Source: Acinetobacter ursingii DSM 16037 = CIP 107286 (GTDB lineage Bacteria > Pseudomonadota > Gammaproteobacteria > Pseudomonadales > Moraxellaceae). From it: a DNA stretch of 64,000 bases. The first letter of the stretch is position 1, and every line of letters begins with the position of its first letter. The translations under genes and the position numbers were made by a program. The notes under the pieces were generated by a model, which ran no database searches, was not told where the DNA came from, and saw only the letters and a list, made by a program, of their open reading frames with translations. The stretch spans positions 14,874-78,873 of the forward strand of contig NZ_KB849718.1 of NCBI RefSeq assembly GCF_000368825.1. Reading direction: 5' to 3'. Below, piece by piece: positions 44,947-55,572 of the stretch.

Positions 44947-47796
44947 ATGGACAGAAAACAATGCCAGGTCTGCAGCCAACCCGCCACCGTGCGGGTGGAA
45001 GCCAATCTCAACGGTCGTCACAGCACCATGCTGTTGTGTGACGACCATTACCGTCAACTGGTGCGCCAGCAAAAGCGCACCGTCTCGCCGCTGGAAGCCT
45101 TGTTCGGCTCGCGCAGCGGCCTGTTCGAGGACTTCCTCGACAGTGACTTCTTCCGCATCGGCGACGCCGCGACGCCGATGGCCGCCGATACCGATGACGT
45201 GGTCGATGCCTCGTTCGGCGAGCCCGCCGCCGCAGGTTCAGGTGCGCCGCGCCGTCGCGGCAGTGGGCTCGCCAGCCGTATCAGCGAACAGTCCGAGGCC
45301 CTATTGCAGGAGGCCGCCCGACACGCTGCAGAGTTCGGGCGCGCCGAAGTCGATACCGAACACCTGCTGCTGGCGCTATCCGACAGCGATGTGGTGAAGA
45401 CCATCCTGGGGCAGTTCAAGATCAAGGTCGATGACCTCAAGCAACAGATCGAATCCGAAGCCAAGCGCGGCGAGAAGCCGTTCGAGGGCGAGATCGGCGT
45501 GTCGCCCCGGGTCAAGGACGCGCTCAGCCGTGCTTTCGTGGCCTCCAATGAACTCGGCCACTCTTATGTCGGGCCGGAGCATTTCCTGATCGGTCTGGCC
45601 GAGGAAGGCGAAGGGCTGGCCGCTAACCTGCTGCGCCGCTACGGCCTGACGCCGCAGGCGCTGCGCCAACAGGTCAGCAAGGTGGTCGGCAAGGGCGCAG
45701 AGGATGGCCGCGCCGAGACGCCGACCAACACGCCGGAACTCGACAAGTACTCACGTGACCTGACCAAGATGGCGCGTGACGGCAAGCTCGACCCGGTGAT
45801 CGGCCGTGCGCAGGAGATCGAGACCACCATCGAGGTGCTGGCCCGGCGCAAGAAAAACAACCCGGTGTTGATTGGTGAGCCCGGCGTCGGCAAGACCGCC
45901 ATCGTCGAAGGACTGGCGCAGCGCATGGTCGCCGGTGAAGTGCCCGAGACGCTGCGCGACAAGCGTCTGGTCGAACTCAACATCAACGCCATGGTGGCCG
46001 GCGCCAAGTATCGCGGCGAGTTCGAGGAGCGCGTGCAGAAAGTGCTCAAGGAAGTGACCGAGCACCAGGGCGAGATGATTCTCTTCATCGACGAGGTGCA
46101 CACCATCGTCGGTGCCGGCCAGGATGGCGGCGAAGGCGGGCTGGACGTGGCCAACGTGTTCAAGCCGATGATGGCGCGCGGCGAACTGAACCTGATCGGC
46201 GCCACCACGCTCAACGAGTATCAGAAGTACATCGAGAAGGACGCCGCGCTGGAGCGTCGCTTCCAGCCGGTGATGGTGCCCGAGCCGACGGTAGCGCAGA
46301 CCATGATGATCCTGCGCGGCCTGCGCGACACCTTCGAGGCGCACCACAAGGTCAGCATCACCGAGGATGCGATCATCGCCGCCGCCGAGTTGTCGGACCG
46401 CTACATCACCGCACGCTTTTTGCCTGACAAGGCCATCGACCTGCTCGACCAGGCGGCCGCACGCGTGAAGCTGTCAGCCACGGCCCGCCCGGTGGCGGTG
46501 CAAGAGCTGGAGTCCGAACTGCACCAGCTGCGGCGTGAGCAGGACTATATGGCCTCGCGCAAGCAGTACGACAAGGCCGCCGAGCTGGGCAAGCGCATCG
46601 AGGCCAAGGAGACTGAACTCAAGCAGCTCGTCGAGGAATGGGAACGCGAGCGCGCCTCGGGCAGCGCCGAAGTCAAGGCCGAGCATGTCGCGCAGATCGT
46701 CTCGCGCCTGACCGGCATTCCGGTCAACGAGCTGACGGTGGAAGAGCGCGAGAAGCTGCTGCATCTGGAGCAGCGGCTGCATGAGCGCCTGGTGGGTCAG
46801 GATGAAGCAGTGCGCGCGGTGGCCGATGCCGTGCGGTTGTCGCGCGCGGGCCTGCGCGAAGGCGGCAAGCCGGTGGCGACTTTTCTGTTCCTCGGGCCGA
46901 CCGGCGTGGGCAAGACCGAGCTCGCCAAGGCGCTGGCCGAGTCCATCTATGGCGATGAAGGTGCGCTGCTGCGCATCGACATGTCCGAGTACGGGGAACG
47001 CCATACCGTGGCACGCCTGGTGGGCGCGCCTCCGGGCTATGTCGGTTACGACGAAGGCGGTCAGCTCACCGAGAAGGTGCGGCGCAAGCCCTACAGTGTG
47101 GTGCTGCTGGACGAGATCGAGAAGGCACACCCCGACGTCTACAACATCCTGCTGCAGGTGTTCGATGACGGCCGCCTCACCGACGGCAAGGGCCGGGTGG
47201 TGGATTTCACCAATACCATCATCATCGCCACCTCGAACTTGGGCTCGGACATCATCCAGCGTCGGCTGAAGGCCCGTAGCGCCGCCGGTGAGGAATACGA
47301 GAAGACCAAGTCCGAGGTGATGGACGTGCTGCGCGGACACTTCCGCCCCGAGTTCATCAACCGCATCGACGAGATCATCGTCTTCCATGCGCTGGGCAAG
47401 GAGGAGATCCGCCATATCGTCGGCCTGCAGCTCGATCGCGTGGCCCGCAACGCCGCCAGCCAGGGCGTGACGCTGACCTTCGACCAGACCCTGACCGACC
47501 ACTTCGCGGAGGAAGGCTACAAGCCCGAGTTCGGTGCGCGTGAACTCAAGCGCCTGATCCGCAGCGAACTGGAAACGGCGCTGGCGCGCGAGATGCTCGG
47601 CGGCGGCATTGGCAAGGGCGATCACGCCAGCGTCCGCTGGGACGACAAGGCCGAACGGGTGGTCTTCGAGCGCCAGGAGCCACCCGCGAAGCCGGCCGAG
47701 CCTGAGAAGCCCGATGCCGCGAAGCCGGCCGAGACGCCGCCGAGCGACGCGAGCAAGCCTGCGCGCAAGAAAAAGCCGGCGGGGGGCGAATCTTGA
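44947..47796 (+). CDS. clpK: ClpK (ClpG) stand-alone disaggregase of the stress-tolerance locus
   Basis: The 949-aa AAA+ unfoldase starts at 44947, with AGGAG 9 bp upstream. It has an N-terminal zinc-binding segment ([14 protein letters not shown], later LLCDDHY), Clp_N repeats, AAA1 with GEPGVGKTA (about 306), a short middle helix, AAA2 with GPTGVGKTE (about 649) and an Ala/Lys/Pro-rich tail ending KKKPAGGES. ClpK/ClpGGI confers strong heat resistance by ATP-driven disaggregation without ClpP. GC content and codon use differ sharply from the flanking backbone. It appears complete. Confidence 0.97.
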   Translation: MDRKQCQVCSQPATVRVEANLNGRHSTMLLCDDHYRQLVRQQKRTVSPLEALFGSRSGLFEDFLDSDFFRIGDAATPMAADTDDVVDASFGEPAAAGSGAPRRRGSGLASRISEQSEALLQEAARHAAEFGRAEVDTEHLLLALSDSDVVKTILGQFKIKVDDLKQQIESEAKRGEKPFEGEIGVSPRVKDALSRAFVASNELGHSYVGPEHFLIGLAEEGEGLAANLLRRYGLTPQALRQQVSKVVGKGAEDGRAETPTNTPELDKYSRDLTKMARDGKLDPVIGRAQEIETTIEVLARRKKNNPVLIGEPGVGKTAIVEGLAQRMVAGEVPETLRDKRLVELNINAMVAGAKYRGEFEERVQKVLKEVTEHQGEMILFIDEVHTIVGAGQDGGEGGLDVANVFKPMMARGELNLIGATTLNEYQKYIEKDAALERRFQPVMVPEPTVAQTMMILRGLRDTFEAHHKVSITEDAIIAAAELSDRYITARFLPDKAIDLLDQAAARVKLSATARPVAVQELESELHQLRREQDYMASRKQYDKAAELGKRIEAKETELKQLVEEWERERASGSAEVKAEHVAQIVSRLTGIPVNELTVEEREKLLHLEQRLHERLVGQDEAVRAVADAVRLSRAGLREGGKPVATFLFLGPTGVGKTELAKALAESIYGDEGALLRIDMSEYGERHTVARLVGAPPGYVGYDEGGQLTEKVRRKPYSVVLLDEIEKAHPDVYNILLQVFDDGRLTDGKGRVVDFTNTIIIATSNLGSDIIQRRLKARSAAGEEYEKTKSEVMDVLRGHFRPEFINRIDEIIVFHALGKEEIRHIVGLQLDRVARNAASQGVTLTFDQTLTDHFAEEGYKPEFGARELKRLIRSELETALAREMLGGGIGKGDHASVRWDDKAERVVFERQEPPAKPAEPEKPDAAKPAETPPSDASKPARKKKPAGGES

Positions 47797-47830
47797 GTCA
47801 TGGGGAGGCTGTCGTGTCCGACCCCAACGG

Positions 47831-48268
47831 GCTGACATGATCACCCGCTTTGGCATGGACGGGGGGCTCGGCTACATCGCGTTTGAGGCGCAGCGGCCGC
47901 GTTTTCTCGACGTCCCCGAGCTGGCCCAAGGTGGTTGCCGGATGGCGGAATCGACCCAGGCGCGCATCGATCAGGCCATCCGCGACATCGTGATGGGCGT
48001 GTTCGAGCGCGCCTACCGGATCCTCGACACCAACCGCGCGGTGCTGGAGCGTTGTGCGCGCGAACTGCTGGCGCGGGAAACGCTCGACGAGAACGACATC
48101 CTTCAATTGACCCAAGGACTTATTCTAGATAAAAAACGAAAAGTAGTAGGCGCTATTCAAAGTGAGCTGGCGGCTCTGTTCGGTGCGTCATCCAATTCGC
48201 CGGCATTGTTCAAGGAGAACCGATATGACTGCATTGACCCCGTGGGACCCCTTCCGGGAACTGGATGA
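47831..48268 (+). pseudogene. ftsH: FtsH C-terminal remnant of the stress locus
   Basis: The frame ADMITRFGMDGGLGYIAFEA, then QRPRFLDVPELAQGGCRMAE and IVMGVFERAYRILDTNRAVL matches the end of the M41 peptidase domain of the tLST FtsH. The N-terminal membrane region, AAA domain and HExxH are absent. ClpK ends only 35 bp upstream, so a deletion fused the clpK tail region to the end of ftsH. An AT-rich patch at about 48110-48160 may be another junction. It cannot act as a protease. Confidence 0.85.
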
Positions 48269-48683
48269 ATTGCAAAACCGCCTGGCGACGATGTTGGGAC
48301 GGACACCCCAGCGACAGGGCGCCCGTACCGGCAACGAAGCCATGACCACGGCGGACTGGGCACCAATGGTGGACGTCAGCGAGGATGAGAACGCATTCAT
48401 CCTCAAGCTGGATCTGCCGGAGGTCCCCAAGGATGCCGTGCGCGTCAGCGCGGAAAACGGCGTGCTCACCATCAGCGGCGAGCGCAAACTGGAAAAAGAG
48501 GAGCAGGGCAAGAAGTTCCACCGCATCGAACGTGCGTATGGCCGCTTTGTGCGCAGCTTTGTCTTGCCTGACAACGTTGATCCGACCAAGGTGACGGCTT
48601 CGATGAAAGACGGCGTGCTGGAAGTGCGGCTTGTCAAGGCCGAGCAAGCCAAACCGAAACAGATTGAAATCTCAGTCAACTAA
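48225..48683 (+). CDS. Small heat-shock protein Hsp20
   Basis: This 152-aa protein starts at 48225 with AAGGAG upstream. The alpha-crystallin domain spans about residues 48-140 (WAPMVDVSEDENAFILKLDL; FVLPDNVDPTKVTASMKDGV; the GVLEVRL strand). It binds unfolding proteins for later refolding by ClpK or Hsp70. It is a regular member of the tLST between ftsH and yfdX1. Confidence 0.95.
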   Translation: MTALTPWDPFRELDELQNRLATMLGRTPQRQGARTGNEAMTTADWAPMVDVSEDENAFILKLDLPEVPKDAVRVSAENGVLTISGERKLEKEEQGKKFHRIERAYGRFVRSFVLPDNVDPTKVTASMKDGVLEVRLVKAEQAKPKQIEISVN

Positions 48684-48705
48684 CTTTAACTAGGAGCCCA
48701 AGATC

Positions 48706-49620
48706 ATGAATATCAAACAGCCCCAATTAACCTTCTCCGCACTTGCCCTGGCGGTCGTCGTCGGACTGAGCGGACCGGCCCAGGCCCAATCGGCGGCAGG
48801 TTCTAGCCCAGGTGCTGCAGCACCCTCTGCCGCATCCAAAGCGGCGCTGCCACAGGTAGATGACAAGGTCGCCCGGAAAGCCGCGGAAAAGCGCGCCAAA
48901 CTCGCCCAAGATGCAATCACTGCGCTGGCCAAGACCCGTGAGGCATTGATCCTCCTTGATGCAAAGAAGAACAAGCAGGCGCTCGCTGCGCTGGAACTGG
49001 CCAGCGGAAAGCTGGAACTGGTATTGGCACGCGACGCCAAACTTGCTTTGGCGCCGGTCGATGTACGCGTCATCACCCGCGATATCCACGCCAACGTGGA
49101 AACGGTGAAGAAAGCGGTCAAGTTGTCTCGGGAGTTGTTGGGTGATGGCGAGGTGCAAAAGGCCCGGCCCATCGTCGCCAATCTGGCCAGCGAAATCGTG
49201 ATCGAAACCGACAACCTGCCGATGGCAACGTACCCGGCAGCGATCAAGTCGGCCGCACGGCTCATCGACAGCGGCAAGATTGACGATGCCAAGGCGGTGC
49301 TCGCCCGAGCGCTGAACACGCTGGTGAGGACCTCGGTCGCCTTTCCTCTGCCCGTGCTACGGGCCGAAGCCGCGATGGCAAAAGCGGAAAAGCTGGCCGA
49401 GACCGGCAAGCGCAATGCCAAACAGAGCGAGGAGCTCAGCGCCCTGCTGGCTTACGTGCGCACGGAAATCGAGCTGGCGCAGATCCTGGGTTATGGCAAG
49501 AAGGCGGACTTCAAGCCCATCTTCGATCAGGTGAAGGCTATCGAGCAGAAATCCGCCGGAGGAAAAAGCGGCAAGGGATGGTTCGACGAGTTGAAGACGC
49601 GCCTCCAAAAGCTGTTTTGA
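48706..49620 (+). CDS. yfdX1: YfdX-family protein 1, with signal peptide
   Basis: The 304-aa protein has a signal peptide (FSALALAVVVGLSGPAQAQS) and a YfdX domain (about 60-250) with repeated helices (EALILLDAKKNKQALAALEL; LASEIVIETDNLPMATYPAA). It is likely periplasmic. YfdX proteins are associated with acid and oxidative stress; the biochemical role is unknown. It is paralogous to the next gene (shared LAPVDVR, GKGWFDE-type C-terminus). Confidence 0.93.
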   Translation: MNIKQPQLTFSALALAVVVGLSGPAQAQSAAGSSPGAAAPSAASKAALPQVDDKVARKAAEKRAKLAQDAITALAKTREALILLDAKKNKQALAALELASGKLELVLARDAKLALAPVDVRVITRDIHANVETVKKAVKLSRELLGDGEVQKARPIVANLASEIVIETDNLPMATYPAAIKSAARLIDSGKIDDAKAVLARALNTLVRTSVAFPLPVLRAEAAMAKAEKLAETGKRNAKQSEELSALLAYVRTEIELAQILGYGKKADFKPIFDQVKAIEQKSAGGKSGKGWFDELKTRLQKLF

Positions 49621-49722
49621 GGTGATGAAGGGGCCGACTGTTCGGTCGGTCAGTCTCGCGATGTTCGCAGTCAGCCCCAATAGATTCGCCTATTTTCACT
49701 AACTCATACGAGGCATATCACC

Positions 49723-50610
49723 ATGAACGAGCAAACATCGAATCCCAATGCGACGAACAAAGAAATAAACGAACAGGCCGCGGTAAGCAGCCTTCCTGTC
49801 AGTCCAGAGGCCAAGCCTGAAGTCGTCACGGAGGTACAGCCTGAGGTTCAGAAGGAAACGGACTCGCAGGCGGCAGACAAACGTAAACAAGTCCTCGATG
49901 AGGCCGTCTCGGCCTTGTCGCTGACCAAATCAGCGCTGGCCGCACTTGACGGCAAGGACGCTGCACGCGCATTGGCATCGCTGGCCGAAGTGACGGGAAA
50001 GCTGGAGCTGATCGTTGCGCGCGAACCCACGCTCGCCCTGGCCCCCGTTGATGTGCGCACCATCGTGCACGACTTGTTCGCCAACACGGAAACCATTGAG
50101 GCGATGACCGACGAGGCGCTGTATGCCCTCAAACATGGCGAGGTGCAACAGGCGCGTCACGTGCTGGCTTTGCTGGCCAGTGAAATCGTGATCGCGGTCA
50201 CCAACATCCCTCTGGCGTCCTATCCCGCAGCCGTGAAGTCAGTCGTGCCGCTGATCGATCAGGGCAAGATCGAAGAAGCCAAAGCCGCGCTGCAGGCAGC
50301 GCTCAGCACGCTGGTCGAGACGCGCAGCGTGCATCCGCTGCCCGCACTGCGCGCCAGGCTGCTCCTGAAGCGCGCCGAGACCTTGGTAGAAGATGGTCAG
50401 CGCAGCGAAGCGTCCAATGAGCGCCTGGAGACATTATTGAACGAAGCGCGGCAGCAGTTGGAAATGGCAGAACTGCTGGGCTATGGAAAGAAGAAGGACT
50501 TTGAGCCCCTGTATGCTGAACTCAAGATAGTCAAGCAAAAGACGGCTGGGGGAGGCGGCGGAAAAGGCTGGCTCGATGAAATCAAGGCAAAGCTGTCCAA
50601 GTTGTTCTGA
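49723..50610 (+). CDS. yfdX2: YfdX-family protein 2, cytoplasmic form
   Basis: The 295-aa paralogue of yfdX1 has no signal peptide. The N-terminal 50 residues are polar and acidic, followed by the YfdX domain and the shared C-terminus GKGWLDEIKAKLSKLF. The pair probably acts in different compartments. It is a standard tLST member. Confidence 0.92.
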   Translation: MNEQTSNPNATNKEINEQAAVSSLPVSPEAKPEVVTEVQPEVQKETDSQAADKRKQVLDEAVSALSLTKSALAALDGKDAARALASLAEVTGKLELIVAREPTLALAPVDVRTIVHDLFANTETIEAMTDEALYALKHGEVQQARHVLALLASEIVIAVTNIPLASYPAAVKSVVPLIDQGKIEEAKAALQAALSTLVETRSVHPLPALRARLLLKRAETLVEDGQRSEASNERLETLLNEARQQLEMAELLGYGKKKDFEPLYAELKIVKQKTAGGGGGKGWLDEIKAKLSKLF

Positions 50611-50706
50611 AACCGCTGGATAGGGCGTAAGAGGGGCGCGTCGCGCCCCTCTCTTGGCTCAGGAGTGTTTGCTTTTTCACCCCATTAGATCTTTAGGAGA
50701 TATAGC

Positions 50707-51318
50707 ATGAATACAGACACCATCACCAATTCCAATGCGGATGACCCCACCAGAGCACTGTGTTCGCTGAGCCAGAATTGGTGGCTTTTTGCGCTGCGCG
50801 GTGTCTTGGCATTGATTTTCGCAGCCCTTGCGTTCTCGATGCCGCAATCGGCTCTGTTGGCCATGACCTTAGTGTTCGGCGCATTTTCCTTGGTCAATGG
50901 CGCTTTCAACTTGGTTGCAGCGGTGCGCCATATCCAGAAAAAAGAACGCTGGGGCTGGCTGCTGTTCAGCGGCATTGTCGGCATACTTACCGGCGTCGTC
51001 GTCCTGGTTGCTCCTTGGGTCGCCACGATGGTCATGGCTTCTTTTTTATGGGCTAGCGTGGGGTTCTGGGCGATTTTCACCGGTGTGCTGGAGATATCCG
51101 CCGCCGTTCGGCTGCGTCAAGAAATCAAGGGTGAAATCTGGCTTGCCTTCAGTGGACTGCTCTCGATTGTCCTTGGCGCCATCGTCTTGTGGATATTTTT
51201 TTCCCGTCCGGTCGAGTCATTCCTGGCCGCAGGCTGGCTGTTGGGCTTCTATGCGGCAGTCTCTGGTGTCACGCTTTTGTTCTTGAGTTGGCGTCTTCGC
51301 AAAACGCGCCAGGGATAA
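50707..51318 (+). CDS. hdeD: HdeD-family membrane protein
   Basis: The 203-aa protein has six predicted helices and the DUF308 repeat (WWLFALRGVLALIFAALAFS; GWLLFSGIVGILTGVVVLVA). HdeD acts in acid resistance of E. coli at high cell density. It is part of the tLST; a second, diverged hdeD occurs at 57349. Confidence 0.93.
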   Translation: MNTDTITNSNADDPTRALCSLSQNWWLFALRGVLALIFAALAFSMPQSALLAMTLVFGAFSLVNGAFNLVAAVRHIQKKERWGWLLFSGIVGILTGVVVLVAPWVATMVMASFLWASVGFWAIFTGVLEISAAVRLRQEIKGEIWLAFSGLLSIVLGAIVLWIFFSRPVESFLAAGWLLGFYAAVSGVTLLFLSWRLRKTRQG

Positions 51319-51397
51319 GAGCGGGTCAAACTAAATTCTATGGATATGAGCATTTTCGGTTCGTGCCTCCATAGAAATGACATCAAAGGAGTCATGC

Positions 51398-52543
51398 ATG
51401 CAGATGCAATATAGCTATCGAGCTATCGACAAAGAGTTTCATGAACCATGGCAGAGAGCTTTGGGAAATGCGGTCGAGCACGCCCTCAAGCCATTGCTCG
51501 ACAAACACACTAAAGATTCAGTGCGACTTCAAATCGTCCTTGATCGCGACAAGACCAAGCGGCAATTTCTGGCAAGTGGCTATATGCACCTGCCCGGCAA
51601 AAAGATTGTCAGCGTTACTGCATCACATGACGAGCTGACGCCCCTCGCGCAGATGCTCGCACAGTCGTTGTTCCGTCAGGCCAAGAAGCATTTTGACCGG
51701 CTGCATGCTCAGGACCAAATCAAGCGCAAAGCACGACGCGCTCGCTTGCGCGAGCTCAAGGTGCGAATTGCCGCAAAACCCGCGTCAGCCGCCCATGAGG
51801 CCAAAGTGACCCGAATGCCTCTACTGTCGAAACTTGAGGCTGTCGCAAGGCGTGAGCTGGCTTATCTGCGTGCCGTCGGCGATTTACCGCGCGATTATCC
51901 GACGCTGCGCGACGTGGTGGATGAAGCGATTGTCCAAGCTGAGGTGGAATGGCAATCCGTGCCGGAAGAAAAAGCGGCTTACTTCGGTCTTCTGAAGCAT
52001 CTGTTCGCCGTCCTGGATCACGAAGTGGCAAACAGCCGGCAATTTGGCGAATTCGTTTCTCTGGACGCGCCGGTCGAAGCGGATGCCCAAGACGTGGCCG
52101 AGGCCATGGTGGAAGAGGAAGTCTTCGAATTTTATCAGCCCGATGACACACTCAGGCTGGCCGATATCATCGCTGACAGTCAGCATCCCGATGCCGCAAC
52201 GATCGCGGAACAGGAGGAGCTAGTTGATCGGTCGAGCGAGTTCGCTTTTGCATTCGACCTGCTGAAGGACATGCCGCGTTTGTGGCGGCGCATTTTTCTG
52301 CTTATCCGTGTGGACGGGCTGGATGCCAGCAGCGTCTCTGAAATCCTGCTGATTCCTAGTAAGGAAGATACTGTCCAAAGGTGGCTCATGCAGGCCGAAG
52401 CGTTCATCGCTGCTCATTTGGAAGAGGCCGGAGTAAGCAAAGACGGGAACGATTGGCTCCAAGGCGTTGATTGGTCGGCATTGTCTGTGACCCGAAGCGC
52501 GGCAGCCTCACTGTGGTCCAAGGAGGCGAACCATGAAGAATGA
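51398..52543 (+). CDS. tLST ORF: HPF-like N-terminus with sigma-region-4-like C-terminus
   Basis: This 381-aa protein starts at 51398, with AAAGGAG six bases upstream, rather than at 51377. The first 110 residues resemble a ribosome hibernation factor/S30AE fold (VEHALKPLLDKHTKDSVRLQ; KKIVSVTASHDELTPLAQML). The C-terminal part (MPRLWRRIFLLIRVDGLDAS; VQRWLMQAEAFIAAHL) resembles the helix-turn-helix of ECF sigma region 4. It may link ribosome protection to regulation. Both domain assignments are by eye. Confidence 0.7.
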   Translation: MQMQYSYRAIDKEFHEPWQRALGNAVEHALKPLLDKHTKDSVRLQIVLDRDKTKRQFLASGYMHLPGKKIVSVTASHDELTPLAQMLAQSLFRQAKKHFDRLHAQDQIKRKARRARLRELKVRIAAKPASAAHEAKVTRMPLLSKLEAVARRELAYLRAVGDLPRDYPTLRDVVDEAIVQAEVEWQSVPEEKAAYFGLLKHLFAVLDHEVANSRQFGEFVSLDAPVEADAQDVAEAMVEEEVFEFYQPDDTLRLADIIADSQHPDAATIAEQEELVDRSSEFAFAFDLLKDMPRLWRRIFLLIRVDGLDASSVSEILLIPSKEDTVQRWLMQAEAFIAAHLEEAGVSKDGNDWLQGVDWSALSVTRSAAASLWSKEANHEE

Positions 52544-53183
52544 TCTTCACCTCGTCTGTCCGCATTGCCAGTCCATCAACCGCGTACCGACTGCGAAGCT
52601 ATCGGAACATCCCAACTGCGGCCGCTGCCAGCAGCCCTTGTTCACGGGCGAGCCCCGCGAGTTGACCGGCGTGCTCGGCCACGAAATCGCGCATATTGCG
52701 AACGAGGATTTGCGTGTCATGGGCCTGGCCGATTCCATCAGCCGGCTCACCCATCTTCTGGCCTTGTTGGGGCAAATCATGCTCCTCTTCAGCCTGCCGG
52801 CCTTGCTGTGGGGCACAGTCGCTATCCAGTGGCCGGCGCTGCTGTTGCTGGCCGTTTCGCCGCAGCTCGCGCTGCTGGGTTTGTCGCGGGTGCACGAATT
52901 CGACGCCGACCGGCTCACCGCCGAATTGACCGGCGACCCACAGGGATTGGCTTTGGCGCTCGCCAAGATCGAGCGGGAGAGTCGCGCCTGGCTGCTGCCC
53001 GGATGGGGCAATCCGGAACCCTCCTGGTTGCGCACGCATCCGGCGACGACAGAGCGCATCCAACGCTTGCGGGAATTGGCTGATTCGATGGCACCGCAAC
53101 CGCTTCATTCCAGCCCATTTCTGCCGGACATCCCCTTGGCGCCACGCCCACCGCGTTGGCGCGCCAGCGGTGTCTGGTGCTGA
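52533..53183 (+). CDS. Chimera of TrxC zinc-finger N-terminus and M48 peptidase
   Basis: Residues 1-43 (MKNDLHLVCPHCQSINRVPT..., CGRCQQPLFTGEP) are the zinc-finger start of thioredoxin 2. From ELTGVLGHEIAHI the protein is an M48/HtpX-type peptidase with HEIAH (about 50) and the third-ligand helix VHEFDADRL (about 123), plus membrane helices. The thioredoxin WCGPC domain and the start of the peptidase are missing, so a deletion removed the end of trx, probably intervening genes, and the start of htpX. The zinc peptidase site survives. Function of the hybrid is unknown. Confidence 0.85.
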   Translation: MKNDLHLVCPHCQSINRVPTAKLSEHPNCGRCQQPLFTGEPRELTGVLGHEIAHIANEDLRVMGLADSISRLTHLLALLGQIMLLFSLPALLWGTVAIQWPALLLLAVSPQLALLGLSRVHEFDADRLTAELTGDPQGLALALAKIERESRAWLLPGWGNPEPSWLRTHPATTERIQRLRELADSMAPQPLHSSPFLPDIPLAPRPPRWRASGVWC

Positions 53184-53202
53184 TTTCAACAAGGAGAATG
53201 GC

Positions 53203-54354
<1,152 letters not shown>

Positions 54355-54403
54355 TGGAAAGTGGGTCATGGATCTGCACAGCGAAGCAGTCAAGCTGTTT
54401 TTG

Positions 54404-54676
54404 AGTAATAAAGTTAAATACTAGGTAATAAATAATCATACTTAGTAATAAAGTTTCATACGAATTTTCAAAATAAAGAAAATATATTCATTATTTTCAG
54501 TATTTTGTAATTTTGGTATGAAACTTTTTTTATTTTGATAGAATTAAATTTAGACTAGCCCTGCCTATAGTATGATACTTTAATAAATACAATATAATTT
54601 TGGAACCAATAAAAACAAATACTTATGCACAACAAAGGATGAAACTTTATTACTCTCATATAGGTGTTTATTCTTC
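54404..54676. repeat. AT-rich junction with iterated and inverted repeats
   Basis: AGTAATAAAGTT occurs at 54404-54415 and again at 54444-54455, with a degenerate copy (GGTAATAAATAAT) near 54424. The 16-mer AGTAATAAAGTTTCAT at 54444-54459 is inverted at 54639-54654, and a 12-bp part (GTATGAAACTTT) also at 54516-54527. It is very AT-rich between two GC-rich blocks, with no gene. It looks like a short mobile-element remnant or transposon ends with multiple transposase sites. Confidence 0.7.
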
Positions 54677-54988
54677 CTATACTCGACCGGATGTTGTGGC
54701 GACCTGCAAAAGACCGACACCGAAGATCAGCCGCCGCAGCTCCATCAGCTTGCCAAGCGAGAATTCCAGCCCCAGCATGAACAGCAACAAGATCACGCCC
54801 AATTCACCGATAGCGCCAAGGGTTGCTTCACCATCAATAAGCTCGAGACCGTGCGGGCCCAAAGCCATGCCTGCAAGCAAAAACCCAACGATCGAAGGAA
54901 CACCTAAACGGGAGCATATGGCAACGGCAATGAATGCGCCCGAAATCAGGGTCGCACCCGCAATCAGGAATTCGGCGGTTCCATGCAT
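54677..54988 (-). pseudogene. kefB: KefB-like antiporter, N-terminal fragment
   Basis: From the ATG at 54988 the frame gives MHGTAEFLIAGATLISGAFI, then ICSRLGVPSIVGFLLAGMAL and LELIDGEATLGAIGELGVIL, the first helices of a CPA2 sodium/potassium-proton antiporter. After about 100 residues it runs into the AT-rich junction and a stop. Full KefB is about 600 aa. The start overlaps the end of the NDUFA4-like gene, as in the intact tLST. Confidence 0.88.
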
Positions 54989-54993
54989 CGACT

Positions 54994-55572
54994 TCAGCCC
55001 CTTCGCCCGGATACTGTCGTTCCAATCCACGCCGGCGGATCAGAGGCTGGAAAGGACTCGATGGCAGCCTCCAGAACTGGATCGAGAAACTCAGCCTCCG
55101 ATTTCTGCGGCGTTCCCGTGTTTTCGGATGCGCCGTATCCTTTTGGGAGGTGATGCTCCGACATCGTCGGTTGCCCCATCTGAACCCACCCTTCCTTGGA
55201 AGTATCGACCCCGCGATAAAGCTGATGACTGCTTGTGCCCGCCCAAGGGTTTGGTCCGATGCGCCGCGGACGATCTTCACGCACGATATAGCGCCAATCG
55301 TTCTTGAGGGCATAGTCGACAGCGCTGTCGCGATCTGGAAATGTCATCCTGATAGGCCGGTAAGGATCCTGAGACGTCGTCCATCCCATCAAGGGCTCAA
55401 GGTTCTGCGGGCGTGACGGTTCGAACTCCAGAACCCAGTGTCGGGATCGTGGCGCGGACGTGGCGGCCGCGCGCGCGGGTCGGTAAATGATGGCGGTTGG
55501 CACATCATGAGAACGAAGGTTGGTTCCGGGAATTGTTGGTGCGAATGGCGGGCGGTTATGTCCTTGCATCAT
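54994..55572 (-). CDS. NDUFA4-like (ETC complex I subunit) protein of tLST
   Basis: This 192-aa protein starts at the double ATG at 55567-55572 (GGAG upstream). The central domain (TAIIYRPARAAATSAPRSRH; RPIRMTFPDRDSAVDYALKN; DWRYIVRED) is the NDUFA4/ETC_C1 family, small proteins of respiratory complex I in some bacteria. The tail ESFPASDPPAW is typical of short acidic C-termini in this locus. Its role in stress tolerance is not known. Confidence 0.8.
   Translation of the reverse strand: MMQGHNRPPFAPTIPGTNLRSHDVPTAIIYRPARAAATSAPRSRHWVLEFEPSRPQNLEPLMGWTTSQDPYRPIRMTFPDRDSAVDYALKNDWRYIVREDRPRRIGPNPWAGTSSHQLYRGVDTSKEGWVQMGQPTMSEHHLPKGYGASENTGTPQKSEAEFLDPVLEAAIESFPASDPPAWIGTTVSGRRG

Noticed and set aside
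45376..47856. Long minus-strand ORFs opposite clpK (97-460 aa)
   Set aside because: They are high-GC shadow frames with no family motif. The plus-strand ClpK has full domain structure and a ribosome binding site.
48110..48160. Basic KKRKV stretch in the ftsH remnant resembling a nuclear localisation signal
   Set aside because: A chance short basic motif in a bacterial remnant, with no biological basis.
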